From positions 1-42,853 of the forward strand of contig CANJJI010000019.1 in NCBI GenBank assembly GCA_947474545.1: a DNA stretch of 42,853 bases. The letters are read 5' to 3'. The notes under the pieces were generated by a model. It searched no databases. It was not told where the DNA came from and saw only the letters and a list, made by a program, of their open reading frames with translations. Origin of the DNA: Beijerinckiaceae bacterium. Lineage in GTDB: Bacteria; Pseudomonadota; Alphaproteobacteria; Rhizobiales; Beijerinckiaceae. Of this stretch, positions 8,262-16,509 are shown piece by piece. A program made the position numbers and the translations under genes. The stretch's first letter is position 1. The number at the start of each line of letters is the position of its first letter.

Positions 8262-8295
8262 GTCATCCCGGCTCGCCTTCGGCGTCCGGGATGAC
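8262..8295. repeat. REP-like palindrome, second copy
   Basis: GTCATCCCGG (8262-8271) pairs perfectly with CCGGGATGAC (8286-8295) around a CTCGCCTTCGGCGT loop that itself folds. It shares its core with the repeat at 6941-6968. It lies between two convergent genes and could also act as a bidirectional terminator. Confidence 0.7.
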
Positions 8296-8324
8296 AAGGC
8301 CCTCAATTTCATGGGTGTCAGCGG

Positions 8325-9674
8325 CTAATCCATCCCGCCCTTGGCCAGAAATTTTTCCAGCCAGTGAATATTATAATCGCCGTTCTGGATGTCGGCGTTG
8401 CGCACAAGGGTGCGGAACAGGGGGATGGTCGTTTCGATGCCATCGACAATGAATTCATCGAGCGTGCGGCGCAGGCGCATCAGGGCTTCGGTGCGGTTGC
8501 GGCCGTGGACAATGAGTTTGCCCACCAGCGAATCGTAATTGGGCGGGATCGTATAGCCCTGATAAACCGCGCTATCGACCCGCACGCCAAGGCCGCCGGG
8601 CGGGTGATAATAGGTGATCGTGCCCGGCGAGGGGCGAAACGTGGCGGGATTTTCGGCGTTGACCCTGCATTCGATGGCGTGGCCGGTGATGCGCACATCG
8701 TCCTGCGTAATCGTCAGCGGCGATCCAGCGGCAATCTTGATCTGCTCGTTCACAAGGTCGATGCCGGTGATCATTTCCGTGACGGGATGCTCAACCTGAA
8801 TGCGCGTGTTCATTTCGATGAAATAAAAGCGTCCGTCCTCGTACAAAAATTCGATTGTGCCGACACCCAGATATTGCAGTTTGCGCATGGCTGCGGCGAC
8901 GATTTCGCCGATTTCCTCGCGTTCACTGGCGTTGAGCGCGGGCGAGGGTCCTTCCTCCCAGACCTTTTGATGGCGGCGCTGCAGGGAGCAATCGCGCTCA
9001 CCCAGATGCACAGCATTGCCCTGCCCATCGCCCAGAACCTGGATCTCGATATGGCGCGGCTTTTCGAGATATTTTTCGAGATAAACCGCGTCGTCGCCGA
9101 AGGCCGCTTTGGCTTCCATGCGCGCGGTCGAGAGGGCATCGGAGAGATCGGCCTCGGTATGGGCGACTTTCATACCGCGTCCGCCGCCGCCCGCTGCTGC
9201 CTTGACGAGTACGGGATAACCAATGTCTGCGGCGACTTTCATCGCCTCTCCGTCGTCGGTTATGCCGCCTTCGGAACCCGGCACGCAGGGAATGCCAAGG
9301 GCGCGCGCGGTGCGCTTGGCCTCGATCTTGTCGCCCATGATGCGGATATGCTCGGCTTTGGGTCCGATGAACGTGATCTTGTGTTCGGCGCAGATATCGG
9401 CGAAGCGCGCGTTTTCCGACAGGAATCCGTATCCGGGGTGGATCGCGTCAGCGCCGGTGATCTCGCAGGCCGAGAGCAGAGCCGGAATGTTGAGATAGCT
9501 GTCGCGCGCGGCGGGCGGGCCGATGCAGACGGCTTCATCCGCCAGTTTCACATGCATCGCGCCGCGATCGGCGGTCGAATAGACGGCAACCGTTGCCACG
9601 CCCAATTCTTTCGCGGCGCGCATGATGCGAAGGGCGATTTCGCCACGGTTCGCGATGAGGATTTTATCGAACAT
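8325..9674 (-). CDS. accC: Biotin carboxylase subunit of acetyl-CoA carboxylase
   Basis: 449-residue ATP-grasp enzyme that carboxylates biotin on AccB with ATP and bicarbonate, the first half-reaction of malonyl-CoA synthesis. The ATG at 9674 gives the family start [17 protein letters not shown] and the same length as E. coli AccC. A GTG at 9683 overlapping the accB stop would add three residues and cannot be excluded. Visible motifs are the glycine-rich ATP loop ([13 protein letters not shown]), [15 protein letters not shown], and the active-site [14 protein letters not shown]. The gene is coupled to accB, with stop and start codons a few bases apart, as is usual in this group. Last gene of aroQ-accB-accC. 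Confidence 0.98.
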   Translation of the reverse strand: MFDKILIANRGEIALRIMRAAKELGVATVAVYSTADRGAMHVKLADEAVCIGPPAARDSYLNIPALLSACEITGADAIHPGYGFLSENARFADICAEHKITFIGPKAEHIRIMGDKIEAKRTARALGIPCVPGSEGGITDDGEAMKVAADIGYPVLVKAAAGGGGRGMKVAHTEADLSDALSTARMEAKAAFGDDAVYLEKYLEKPRHIEIQVLGDGQGNAVHLGERDCSLQRRHQKVWEEGPSPALNASEREEIGEIVAAAMRKLQYLGVGTIEFLYEDGRFYFIEMNTRIQVEHPVTEMITGIDLVNEQIKIAAGSPLTITQDDVRITGHAIECRVNAENPATFRPSPGTITYYHPPGGLGVRVDSAVYQGYTIPPNYDSLVGKLIVHGRNRTEALMRLRRTLDEFIVDGIETTIPLFRTLVRNADIQNGDYNIHWLEKFLAKGGMD

Positions 9675-9679
9675 CGCGC

Positions 9680-10201
9680 TCACTCAATCGTCAGCAGCGG
9701 CTGGCCGTATTCGACAGGCTGCCCATCCTCCACGAATATGGCTGTCACCGTGCCAGAGCGCGGCGCGACGATGTCATTGAACGTCTTCATGGCTTCAACC
9801 AGAAGCACTTTTTCCCCCGCCTGCACGGAGCTGCCGATTTCCACGAAGGGCTTGGCGTCCGGGCTCGGACGGCGGAAAGCCGTGCCGACCATGGGTGATT
9901 TCACGAGGCCGGGATGGTCGGCAGCGGGTATCCCGGTTGCCGGCGGCGCGCCTGGGGACATGGACATGGACGGCGACGGCGCAGCGGCTGGCGCGGCCAC
10001 GGGCGCGGCCCCGGCAACAGTGACATGCTGTACGGGCAAGGCGCGTTTGACCTTGATCCTGAGATCATTGTGCTCGATCTCGATCTCGGTCAGCGAAAGC
10101 CGCGACACGATTTCGGCCAGCTTTTCCACCAGGACCGGGTCTATGCCGCCGGAAACTGCGGGCTTGCCGGAGGCCACGTCATCCTTGCTCATGGTCGTCA
10201 A
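9680..10201 (-). CDS. accB: Biotin carboxyl carrier protein of acetyl-CoA carboxylase
   Basis: 173-residue carrier. The N-terminal part ([24 protein letters not shown]) is the usual BCCP pairing region. An Ala/Pro-rich flexible linker spans about residues 56-95. The C-terminal biotinyl domain (about 97-173) has the modification motif EAMK with the biotinylated Lys at K139. Biotin on this swinging arm shuttles carboxyl groups from AccC to the carboxyltransferase. It overlaps aroQ upstream by 4 bp and touches accC downstream, so the three genes are very likely one transcript. Confidence 0.97.
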   Translation of the reverse strand: MTTMSKDDVASGKPAVSGGIDPVLVEKLAEIVSRLSLTEIEIEHNDLRIKVKRALPVQHVTVAGAAPVAAPAAAPSPSMSMSPGAPPATGIPAADHPGLVKSPMVGTAFRRPSPDAKPFVEIGSSVQAGEKVLLVEAMKTFNDIVAPRSGTVTAIFVEDGQPVEYGQPLLTIE

Positions 10202-10647
10202 CTCTTCTTGCTATCTGGGAACAGGGCGCAGAGCGCATCGAGCGCGAGATCGTAGGAGGTCGCGCCAAATCCCTGGATCGTGCCGATGGCGACGGGGGAA
10301 ATATGCGAATGATGGCGAAACCGCTCGCGCGTATGGGTGTTGGACAGATGGACTTCGACCACCTTCACATTCGCGCCCTTGATCGCGTCGCGCAGGGCGA
10401 CGGAGGTGTGGGTGTAGCCGCCTGCATTGAGAATGACGCCGGCGCCCGCCTTGCCCGCTTGCTGCAGCCAGTCCACCAGATCTCCTTCGTGGTTTGACTG
10501 ATGAAAAACGAATTCGAGGCCGCGCGCAATGCACTTTTCCGACAAGCGGGTTTCGATGTCGGCCAAAGTCACATGCCCATAAATTTCCGGCTCGCGTGCG
10601 CCGAGCAGGTTGAGATTGGGGCCATTGAGGACGTGGATGGACTTCAT
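10198..10647 (-). CDS. aroQ: Type II 3-dehydroquinate dehydratase
   Basis: 149-residue enzyme of the shikimate pathway (3-dehydroquinate to 3-dehydroshikimate). The start MKSIHVLNGPNLNLLG (ATG 10647) is the standard family N-terminus; ten upstream in-frame residues are not family-like. Conserved elements include the lid Tyr region (EPEIYG), HQSNHEGDLVDW, the Asn/His region ILNAGGYTHTSVALRDA, EVHLSNTHTRERFRHHS with the lid Arg residues, and IQGFGATSYDLAL. The stop overlaps the accB start by 4 bp. This aroQ-accB-accC arrangement is common in alphaproteobacteria. Confidence 0.97.
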   Translation of the reverse strand: MKSIHVLNGPNLNLLGAREPEIYGHVTLADIETRLSEKCIARGLEFVFHQSNHEGDLVDWLQQAGKAGAGVILNAGGYTHTSVALRDAIKGANVKVVEVHLSNTHTRERFRHHSHISPVAIGTIQGFGATSYDLALDALCALFPDSKKS

Positions 10648-11087
10648 GTTAACCGGCGCGCGAATACATCCGCCCACGCAATGGGCAGCCCGGTTCTCTT
10701 AAACGGGATTTGTGCGCCGCGAAAGACCTGGAAAGCGAAGTCGTGGGAGCGGAACCTGGATTCGGAGTGATTTGTGGGGAAAGCGGGCTATGCTCGTGCC
10801 CGGCTCGATAGAAGACCGGCAAGAAGGCCGTCCTGCCGGATCAAATTGGATTGCCGAAATCCGAAAAAAGAGAATTTCGATTTCTATAACATCCGGGCTT
10901 CTATGCGCCTGCGCTCTTGGATAATTTCCGGTGAGGCGTTATTCAGGTTTCAAGCCGTTTTCTTCACTGTTGCAGTCAGACGTCAGCGGCTAGGATGATC
11001 AGGCGCACTCCGCCTGACCGGGGGCCTGGCAGCTGGTCATTAAACTGCCCAAAGCCTGATGCGCAACAAACAGAGTTTGGGGGAAAC
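10648..11087. other. Divergent intergenic region with a possible operator
   Basis: A 440-bp gap between aroQ and the FAH-family gene with no convincing coding. TTGCAG (10970-10975) and TAGGAT (10991-10996) could be a weak promoter for the FAH gene, although the 15-bp spacing is short. Just downstream, TCAGGCG (10999-11005) pairs with CGCCTGA (11011-11017), a candidate operator or leader hairpin. The rest shows nothing I can name. Confidence 0.4.
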
Positions 11088-11996
11088 ATGAGTTACAAAC
11101 TAGCGACCATTCAGTCGGCCGATGGGCCGCGTACGGCTGTGATCATCGGCGATCGCGTGATCGATATCGCGCGCGCAACGCGTGTGAAGTCGGATGAAAC
11201 CATGCTTGGCATTTTCGCTGACTGGACAAAGGCCAAGGCGCGCCTGGAAGCTCTTTCCAAACGTCAGGGGCTAAAAGGACAGCCTCTTGGCAAAGTGAAA
11301 TTGATGGCGCCAATTCCACTGCCTGGCGCGATCTATTGCGCGGGTTCCAACTATTCCGATCATTCGGCTGAAATGGCCCGGGCGCAGGGCCGTGAGCCGC
11401 CGCCGGATCCGCATACCCTCGGACAACGCTCCTGGCATTTCATCAAATCGTCACGTGCTGTCAGCGCAAACAATGCGACAGTCAAACGTCCCGAAAAATG
11501 CCAGAAGATGGATTGGGAAGTTGAACTGGCTGTCGTTATCGGCCGCAAATGCAAGGACGTCAGCGAAAAGGACGCGATGAAATATGTCGGCGGCTATATG
11601 ATCGCCAATGATCTCTCGGCGCGCGATATGGGCGACCGCAAGGGCCTGCCTGCAGCCTTCGCCTTCGATTGGTTCGGCCATAAATCCTTCGATGGATCCT
11701 GCCCGATGGGACCGTGGATTGTGCCTGCCAAGGACATCAAGGACCCGATGAACCTCAAATTGGAACTCGATGTGAACGGCGTCATGAAGCAGGATTCCAA
11801 TTCCGGCAAAATGATCTTCAATATCGTCGAGCAGATCGCGGATCTCTCCGCCAAGATCACGCTGTGGCCCGGTGATATCATTATGACTGGCACTCCCCAT
11901 GGCGTCGGCAATGGCCGTGGCGAGTATCTCAACCCCGGCGATATCGTGCGTGCGCGCGTCGAAGGGCTTGGCGAGCTGGTGACCAAGATCGGATGA
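11088..11996 (+). CDS. Fumarylacetoacetate hydrolase family protein
   Basis: 302-residue FAH-superfamily enzyme. Family members hydrolyse, isomerise, decarboxylate or hydrate 2-oxo/3-oxo acids from aromatic and related catabolism. The ATG at 11088 has a GGGGGA purine run at about 11079-11084. The fold's landmarks are present: YCAGSNYSDH, the metal ligands E144 and E146 in MDWEVELAVVIG, D175 in MIANDLSARD, and WPGDIIMTGTPHGVG. The N-terminal domain (about residues 1-75) is typical of the acylpyruvase / 2-hydroxyhepta-diene-dioate isomerase type. It is followed 4 bp later by a small membrane protein and faces a convergent operon that also encodes keto-acid-type enzymes, suggesting a shared degradation pathway whose substrate I cannot name. 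Confidence 0.92.
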   Translation: MSYKLATIQSADGPRTAVIIGDRVIDIARATRVKSDETMLGIFADWTKAKARLEALSKRQGLKGQPLGKVKLMAPIPLPGAIYCAGSNYSDHSAEMARAQGREPPPDPHTLGQRSWHFIKSSRAVSANNATVKRPEKCQKMDWEVELAVVIGRKCKDVSEKDAMKYVGGYMIANDLSARDMGDRKGLPAAFAFDWFGHKSFDGSCPMGPWIVPAKDIKDPMNLKLELDVNGVMKQDSNSGKMIFNIVEQIADLSAKITLWPGDIIMTGTPHGVGNGRGEYLNPGDIVRARVEGLGELVTKIG

Positions 11997-12000
11997 CGAG

Positions 12001-12261
12001 ATGAATCCCGGGCGCACAGGTATAGCAATTGCCGCAATCGGCCTGGTGCTGTTGGGTGCGCTCGGGACTTATGAAATCTGGCAAGCGTTGTCCTCGGAAA
12101 CAATCAATCTCAGGGGATATGGGATTAGCCGCACACAACAGCCCGGGCTGTTCTGGGCCGCTTTTGTTGTGTCTGTGACGATTGCTGCGCCGATGTGGCT
12201 GGTAATCTGTTTTGGAATCATCATCGGCACACTGACGCTGTTTTCGCGCAAGGCGCGATAG
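12001..12261 (+). CDS. Small two-helix membrane protein, function unknown
   Basis: 86-residue protein starting 4 bp after the FAH-family stop codon, so probably translated from the same transcript. It has two clear hydrophobic helices: about 8-27 (IAIAAIGLVLLGALGTYEIW) and about 51-78 (FWAAFVVSVTIAAPMWLVIC and onward), a short polar loop between, and a basic C-terminal tail (SRKAR). No family recognised. The hydrophobicity pattern and operon position argue that it is real. Confidence 0.6.
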   Translation: MNPGRTGIAIAAIGLVLLGALGTYEIWQALSSETINLRGYGISRTQQPGLFWAAFVVSVTIAAPMWLVICFGIIIGTLTLFSRKAR

Positions 12262-12281
12262 GTCGGTTTGAACCCCGGCTG

Positions 12282-13106
12282 TCAGGCAAACTTTATCCGC
12301 ACGCTTTCCAGCGCAAGGCCTTCTAGTTTAGTTGACCAGACCTGCCCGGGCTTTACCGGAAATGCTCGAGTCAAAACTCCGGTTGTCACAATTTCGCCCG
12401 GCGCAAGCGGAGGATTATCGGGGTCTTTCGCAAGCATCACCACAAGCGCTTTGAGCGCTTTGAGCGGTGAACCCAGCACGTTTGCGCCCGTGCCGTGATC
12501 GATTTCCTCGCCATCGCAAAACAGGGTAATTTTGAAACTGGCGAGCTGTTCGACAAGCATGTCGAGGTTGAATTCATTGGTCGAATGATGCGGGCCAATG
12601 CGCAAGGCTGCGTGTAACCCGCCGCAAGCGATTGTATCGGCAGCCGTGAACTTCCAACCAGGATAAATCGACTGGACGATCTCACAACCATGTGCGACCC
12701 AGGCGATGTTGGAGAGCATTTCATGCTCGCTCATATCGGGATGCAGGGTTTCGGCAATGCCGAACTGAATTTCCGGCTCGATGAGCGGTTCGGCAAAGCC
12801 TTCGAGTTCTATGATGTTCTCGCTGCGCAGGGTATCGAGAGGTTTGACGCGCTCAGCGAACATATCGCCCCAGATCGGCTCAAAGACCTGATATTCGTCC
12901 CAGATGTTCGTATTGGTGAAGCCGATCTTGCGCCCCACATGTTTTTCGCCCCGCGCGAGGCGCAAGGCGCGCAGCTTTGCGGTGACCCGATAGGCTTTGG
13001 CGTTGTCGAAGCCTTCGACGCGTTTGGAGAAAGGCTCGATCTGCCGGCTTGTATAAAGCGTGTCGAAGACTTCGCTGGCGATGGCGCTGGCTTTCACATG
13101 TCGCAT
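12282..13106 (-). CDS. 2-keto-4-pentenoate hydratase-like (MhpD/FAH-related) enzyme
   Basis: 274-residue protein of the hydratase/decarboxylase group (MhpD, XylJ, DmpH-like), which adds water to or decarboxylates 2-oxo acids with a divalent metal. The start is ATG 13106; the frame runs upstream to a TTG that would overlap the preceding gene. Motifs: GRKIGFTN (K60) near the active site, the metal-binding EPEIQFGIAE (E110 and E112), GCEIVQSIYPGW, and the terminal SPLKALKALV / LAPGEIVTTG segments. Third gene of an operon behind a PanB-like enzyme and an alpha/beta hydrolase (10 bp gap). It converges with the FAH-family unit. Meta-cleavage-like degradation is plausible, but no ring-cleavage dioxygenase is present here. 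Confidence 0.85.
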   Translation of the reverse strand: MRHVKASAIASEVFDTLYTSRQIEPFSKRVEGFDNAKAYRVTAKLRALRLARGEKHVGRKIGFTNTNIWDEYQVFEPIWGDMFAERVKPLDTLRSENIIELEGFAEPLIEPEIQFGIAETLHPDMSEHEMLSNIAWVAHGCEIVQSIYPGWKFTAADTIACGGLHAALRIGPHHSTNEFNLDMLVEQLASFKITLFCDGEEIDHGTGANVLGSPLKALKALVVMLAKDPDNPPLAPGEIVTTGVLTRAFPVKPGQVWSTKLEGLALESVRIKFA

Positions 13107-13116
13107 GTGCGCTGCC

Positions 13117-13971
13117 TCAGGAGTTATGCTGGCCCAGAAACTCAAGCACGCGCTTCTCGCTCGCTTCGCGTGTCTGACCGGAAACCATCATATCCCAATA
13201 TTCCGATTTTGGCAGGCATTCTTCGAGAAAGCGTGCCGCAGATGTGGCGTGATTGGCGTCGTTGCCGGGCACGATAAGGGCAGGCAGATCGCATTGCAGC
13301 ATGTCCTCGGGTTCGGCGCCCGGCGCTGTATCTCGATCGAATAAAGTGCGGATCATACCAGCCGCCAGCGCGCGATAGCGTTCGCCATCGAGTCTGGCAT
13401 AACCGGCGGCAAAGGCAGCATCGTGGATCAGCACCGAAGCCCAGGGTCCGCCGCGCGGATCGGCATTGAATGGTTTGCCGGTTTCCTTCACGAGATCAAC
13501 AACGCCCTGCATCCCCTTCTGCTCGACGTAGGCAAGGTGTTGCGCCATGCGCTGGTGGCTTGATATGCGATATTTAGCGCCGCCGACAGGCCACCACAGG
13601 AGCATGGATTTGACACGCTCAGGCGCGCCGATGCCCATGGCGGCGACAGGACAGCAGCCCATGCAGCCGCCCATGATATGAGCCTTCTCGATTTTGAGAT
13701 GATCCAAAAGCGCAACGGCGTGGGTGACGAAATGATCATAGGTCACGCGCTCAACGCGCCCGCCGGATTGCCCGCATTCGCGCCGGTCAAACACGATGCA
13801 GGTGTAATGCTGGGTCAGCCATTCGAGCGGCTTGATCTTGGCGTAAATACCGAGCGCCGACCATTGTTCGATCGTGGCGTTGAAGCCGCCAGGTGCGAAC
13901 ATGAGCAAGGCAGGGCCTTTGCCGAGAACTTCATAGCGGGTGCTTATGCCGTCACAGATGGCGAAGGGCAT
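13117..13971 (-). CDS. Alpha/beta hydrolase with cysteine at the nucleophile position
   Basis: 284-residue alpha/beta hydrolase fold protein with a good ribosome site (AGGAG) before ATG 13971. The oxyanion region MFAPGGFNATIEQW, the FDRRECGQSGG strand-loop and the helix before the elbow are family-typical. The nucleophile elbow, however, reads MGGCMGC with C103 where the usual motif is GxSxG. Near the C-terminus PGNDANHATSAARFLEE supplies Asp/His candidates, but the usual final GH motif is absent. Cys nucleophiles are known in dienelactone hydrolases, so catalysis is possible, but the mechanism is uncertain. It sits between the PanB-like and hydratase-like genes in an apparent three-gene catabolic operon. 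Confidence 0.85.
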   Translation of the reverse strand: MPFAICDGISTRYEVLGKGPALLMFAPGGFNATIEQWSALGIYAKIKPLEWLTQHYTCIVFDRRECGQSGGRVERVTYDHFVTHAVALLDHLKIEKAHIMGGCMGCCPVAAMGIGAPERVKSMLLWWPVGGAKYRISSHQRMAQHLAYVEQKGMQGVVDLVKETGKPFNADPRGGPWASVLIHDAAFAAGYARLDGERYRALAAGMIRTLFDRDTAPGAEPEDMLQCDLPALIVPGNDANHATSAARFLEECLPKSEYWDMMVSGQTREASEKRVLEFLGQHNS

Positions 13972-14019
13972 GGTTTTCTCCTGAAAAATTCTGGCGCGTT
14001 CGCGCTTTGCGGTTTGCCG

Positions 14020-14829
14020 TTATCCCTTGATCTGCTTGCCCGCGCGGCAGTCTTCAGCCAACGCTTTAAATGCGTCAATCGTGCCCTGAGCGGTGTTGAA
14101 ATAGGTTTCGGTCTTCGACCCGATCCATTTTTCCCCGTATCCGAGTACGGTCTGCGCGAGCCGGACCCGGCCATCAAGCCAGGGCCCACCGCCAAAGCCG
14201 CCGATGCAGGGAACTTTAACCGCTTCCGTCACTGCCTTGCCAGCAACAGGGCCTGAGTTCGTGAAATCGAGCGCGACTGCGCCAGCCGCTTCGAGCATTT
14301 GCGCTTCCTCGACCAGCCGCGCCGCAGCTTCCGACATCGCCAACGCTGCCGCGGAATTTTGCGCAGAATAGGGGATTCCGTATTTCAATGCGGTCTGCGG
14401 TGTGAGCCCAAATTGTGCAAACACGGGAATGCCCGCTTGCGACATTTCCTTGACGATTTCAGGGTGATTGGCGGCGGCATCCACCTTGATCATATCCGCA
14501 CCGCCTTCCTTGATGATGCGGACAGCCGCCTTCATCGCACTGGAAAGGCCCTCCTGGACCGGACCATAAGGCATGTCGCAGGAGACGACCATGCGCGATG
14601 TGGCGCGGCGCACGGCCTTGCAGCACACGAGGATTTCATCGAGCGATACCTGCAGCGGATTGTAATGGCCCCAGAGATTGGCGCCCACGCTGTCGCCAAT
14701 GGAAACAAAATCGAGGCCCGCGAGGTCAGCAAAACGTGTTGTCGGAAAATCCCAAGCCACGACGCCGATGCTTTTCTTGCCGTCGCGCTTCATTTGTTGG
14801 AGCATGGGAATCGTGATTTGTGCGGACAT
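14020..14829 (-). CDS. Divergent ketopantoate hydroxymethyltransferase (PanB)-like protein
   Basis: 269-residue TIM-barrel protein of the PanB / PEP mutase / isocitrate lyase superfamily. PanB makes ketopantoate from 2-ketoisovalerate and methylene-tetrahydrofolate. The metal ligands are kept (D46 in SIGDSVG, D85 in CDMPYG), as is GLTPQ. Three catalytic-region motifs differ from classic PanB: IKVDAA replaces the VKIEGG-like strand, QFGLTPQ replaces HLGLTPQ, and the base Glu of the VLE.VP motif is D188 (ALDFTNSGP). With its genomic neighbours, a hydratase and two hydrolases, a substrate other than ketoisovalerate is a real possibility. Strong ribosome site GGGAGG before the ATG; first gene of the operon. 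Confidence 0.8.
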   Translation of the reverse strand: MSAQITIPMLQQMKRDGKKSIGVVAWDFPTTRFADLAGLDFVSIGDSVGANLWGHYNPLQVSLDEILVCCKAVRRATSRMVVSCDMPYGPVQEGLSSAMKAAVRIIKEGGADMIKVDAAANHPEIVKEMSQAGIPVFAQFGLTPQTALKYGIPYSAQNSAAALAMSEAAARLVEEAQMLEAAGAVALDFTNSGPVAGKAVTEAVKVPCIGGFGGGPWLDGRVRLAQTVLGYGEKWIGSKTETYFNTAQGTIDAFKALAEDCRAGKQIKG

Positions 14830-15055
14830 GGAGCCTCCCGGAGCGCATAAGATTTCTTTGTTCCGGCTTTTTGCACCGGGGGGCCAAGAGCGTCAAATCG
14901 CAACCGCAACTCAAAGGCATGGTTTCACCCCGGGAAACCCACAGGAACGCAACGCGTGTTGGAATTCCAGATGTAGCGATGGAATGTTCTTCCCTATCCT
15001 CCCCCCTGTGCTACACTTCAACATCTGTTGTTTGCCTTCTGGAGCCTGAGCCAGC

Positions 15056-15802
15056 GTGACCCGCGAGCCGCGCGATGCGCCTCAATTCTACCTCACCTCA
15101 CCTTCGCCCTGCCCCTATCTGCCGGGCCGCGAGGAACGCAAGGTTTTCACCCACCTTGTGGGCCGCCGCGCCGTGGCTCTCAATAATACCCTGACCGAAA
15201 GCGGCTTCCGCCGCTCCCAGACCATCGCCTATCGCCCGGCTTGCGACGGCTGCCGCGCTTGCATATCCGTGCGTGTACGTGTGTCGGATTTCACGCCGAC
15301 CCGGAATATGCGCAAAGTACTTGAGGCCAATGCCGATCTCGCGGGCTATGCCATGCAGCCCCATCCGACCTCCGAGCAATTCTCGCTATTTCGCGGCTAC
15401 CTCGAAAGCCGGCACGCCCGCGGTGGCATGGCCGACATGTCCATGCTCGACTTCACCATGATGATCGAGGATAGCCACGTCGAAACCCGCGTCGTGGAAT
15501 ATCGCAAGCGGGGGCCAGACACATTCATCACCGGACGCGGCGCCGGTCCGCTGGTCGCGGTATGCCTGACCGACATCCTCTCAGACGGCCTGTCGATGGT
15601 CTATTCCTTTTTCGAACCCGACGAACATGAGCGCTCGCCGGGGACTTTCATGATCCTCGAGCACATTGAACGCGCCCGCAAGCTGGGCCTGCCCTATGTC
15701 TATCTGGGCTACTGGGTCGAAGGCTCGCGCAAGATGGAATACAAGGCTCGCTTCAAGCCGCAGGAACGGCTGGGCATGGATGGCTGGGCGCCGGTAGATT
15801 GA
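15056..15802 (+). CDS. bpt: Aspartate/glutamate leucyltransferase (bacterial Bpt/Ate1-like)
   Basis: 248-residue aminoacyl-tRNA protein transferase that attaches Leu to proteins with N-terminal Asp or Glu, marking them for ClpS/ClpAP degradation (N-end rule). GTG start with GGAG about 12 bp upstream. The Ate N-terminal domain has the cysteine motif PCPYLPGR...CDGCRAC (CxGCxxC), as in Ate1/Bpt enzymes. The C-terminal domain shows [11 protein letters not shown], the [12 protein letters not shown] helix and [20 protein letters not shown], which are near-diagnostic. It is transcribed alone, followed 67 bp later by a GST gene. Confidence 0.95.
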   Translation: MTREPRDAPQFYLTSPSPCPYLPGREERKVFTHLVGRRAVALNNTLTESGFRRSQTIAYRPACDGCRACISVRVRVSDFTPTRNMRKVLEANADLAGYAMQPHPTSEQFSLFRGYLESRHARGGMADMSMLDFTMMIEDSHVETRVVEYRKRGPDTFITGRGAGPLVAVCLTDILSDGLSMVYSFFEPDEHERSPGTFMILEHIERARKLGLPYVYLGYWVEGSRKMEYKARFKPQERLGMDGWAPVD

Positions 15803-15869
15803 GGCCCTCCTGACACTTACCGACTTCGCAATATGCTAAAGACCAAATTCCATTCCCGGAGAATTTACA

Positions 15870-16490
15870 ATGTCATCCGAACTGATCTTCTACACAAACC
15901 CCATGTCGCGCGGACGGACTGTGCGCTGGATGCTTGAGGAAACCGGCACACCCTACAAGACAGAGTTACTGGAATACGGCACCACGATGAAAGCGGCCGC
16001 ATATCTCGCCATCAATCCCATGGGCAAAGTGCCCGCGATCAAACACGGCGATACCGTGGTGACGGAGACAGCCGCAATCTGCGCCTACCTCGCCGATGCC
16101 TTTCCGCAAGCCAATCTTGCGCCTGCACTCGCAGATCGCGGAGCTTATTACCGCTGGCTGTTTTTCGGCGCTGGACCACTTGAGCAGGCCTTTGTCAACA
16201 AGGCACTGGGCGTGCAGGTGCCTGAGGAGCGCAAGCGCATGACTGGCTATGGATCGCTCGAGGAAGTCGTCGATGCCCTCGATAAGCGCTTGCAGGAATC
16301 GCCCTATTTCGCAGGCAAGACCTTCACGGCGGCTGATGTCTACACGGGCGGGTTGATCGGCTGGCTCACACATTTCGGGATGATCGAGAAGCGCCCGGCG
16401 TTTATGGATTATCTGTCTCGCATCACCGTGCGCCCCGGTTTCGTGCGGGCGCAGCAAATTGATGAAGCGCTGATTCCGAAGAAGGAGTGA
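15870..16490 (+). CDS. Glutathione S-transferase family protein
   Basis: 206-residue cytosolic GST. The N-terminal thioredoxin-like domain (about 1-80) has FYTNPMSRGRTVRWMLEE with the probable catalytic Ser (S13), the cis-proline motif MGKVPAI and the gamma-glutamyl-binding ETAAICAYL. The C-terminal helical domain contains the N-capping region FTAADVYTGG. Such enzymes conjugate or isomerise electrophiles with glutathione; the substrate is not predictable. GGAG lies 8 bp before the ATG. It converges on parC, and the two stop regions share a hairpin. Confidence 0.92.
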   Translation: MSSELIFYTNPMSRGRTVRWMLEETGTPYKTELLEYGTTMKAAAYLAINPMGKVPAIKHGDTVVTETAAICAYLADAFPQANLAPALADRGAYYRWLFFGAGPLEQAFVNKALGVQVPEERKRMTGYGSLEEVVDALDKRLQESPYFAGKTFTAADVYTGGLIGWLTHFGMIEKRPAFMDYLSRITVRPGFVRAQQIDEALIPKKE

Positions 16491-16491
16491 A

Positions 16492-16509
16492 GTGAGGGCA
16501 CTCCCTCAC
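16492..16509. terminator. Hairpin across the GST/parC convergent junction
   Basis: GTGAGGG (16492-16498) pairs with CCCTCAC (16503-16509) over a CACT loop. It begins one base after the GST stop and covers the parC stop. There is no T-run, so terminator function is uncertain. Confidence 0.4.

Noticed and set aside
8364-10382. 672-codon plus-strand open frame opposite accC, accB and aroQ
   Set aside because: It lies antisense to three clear genes, and its length follows from the codon bias of the true strand.
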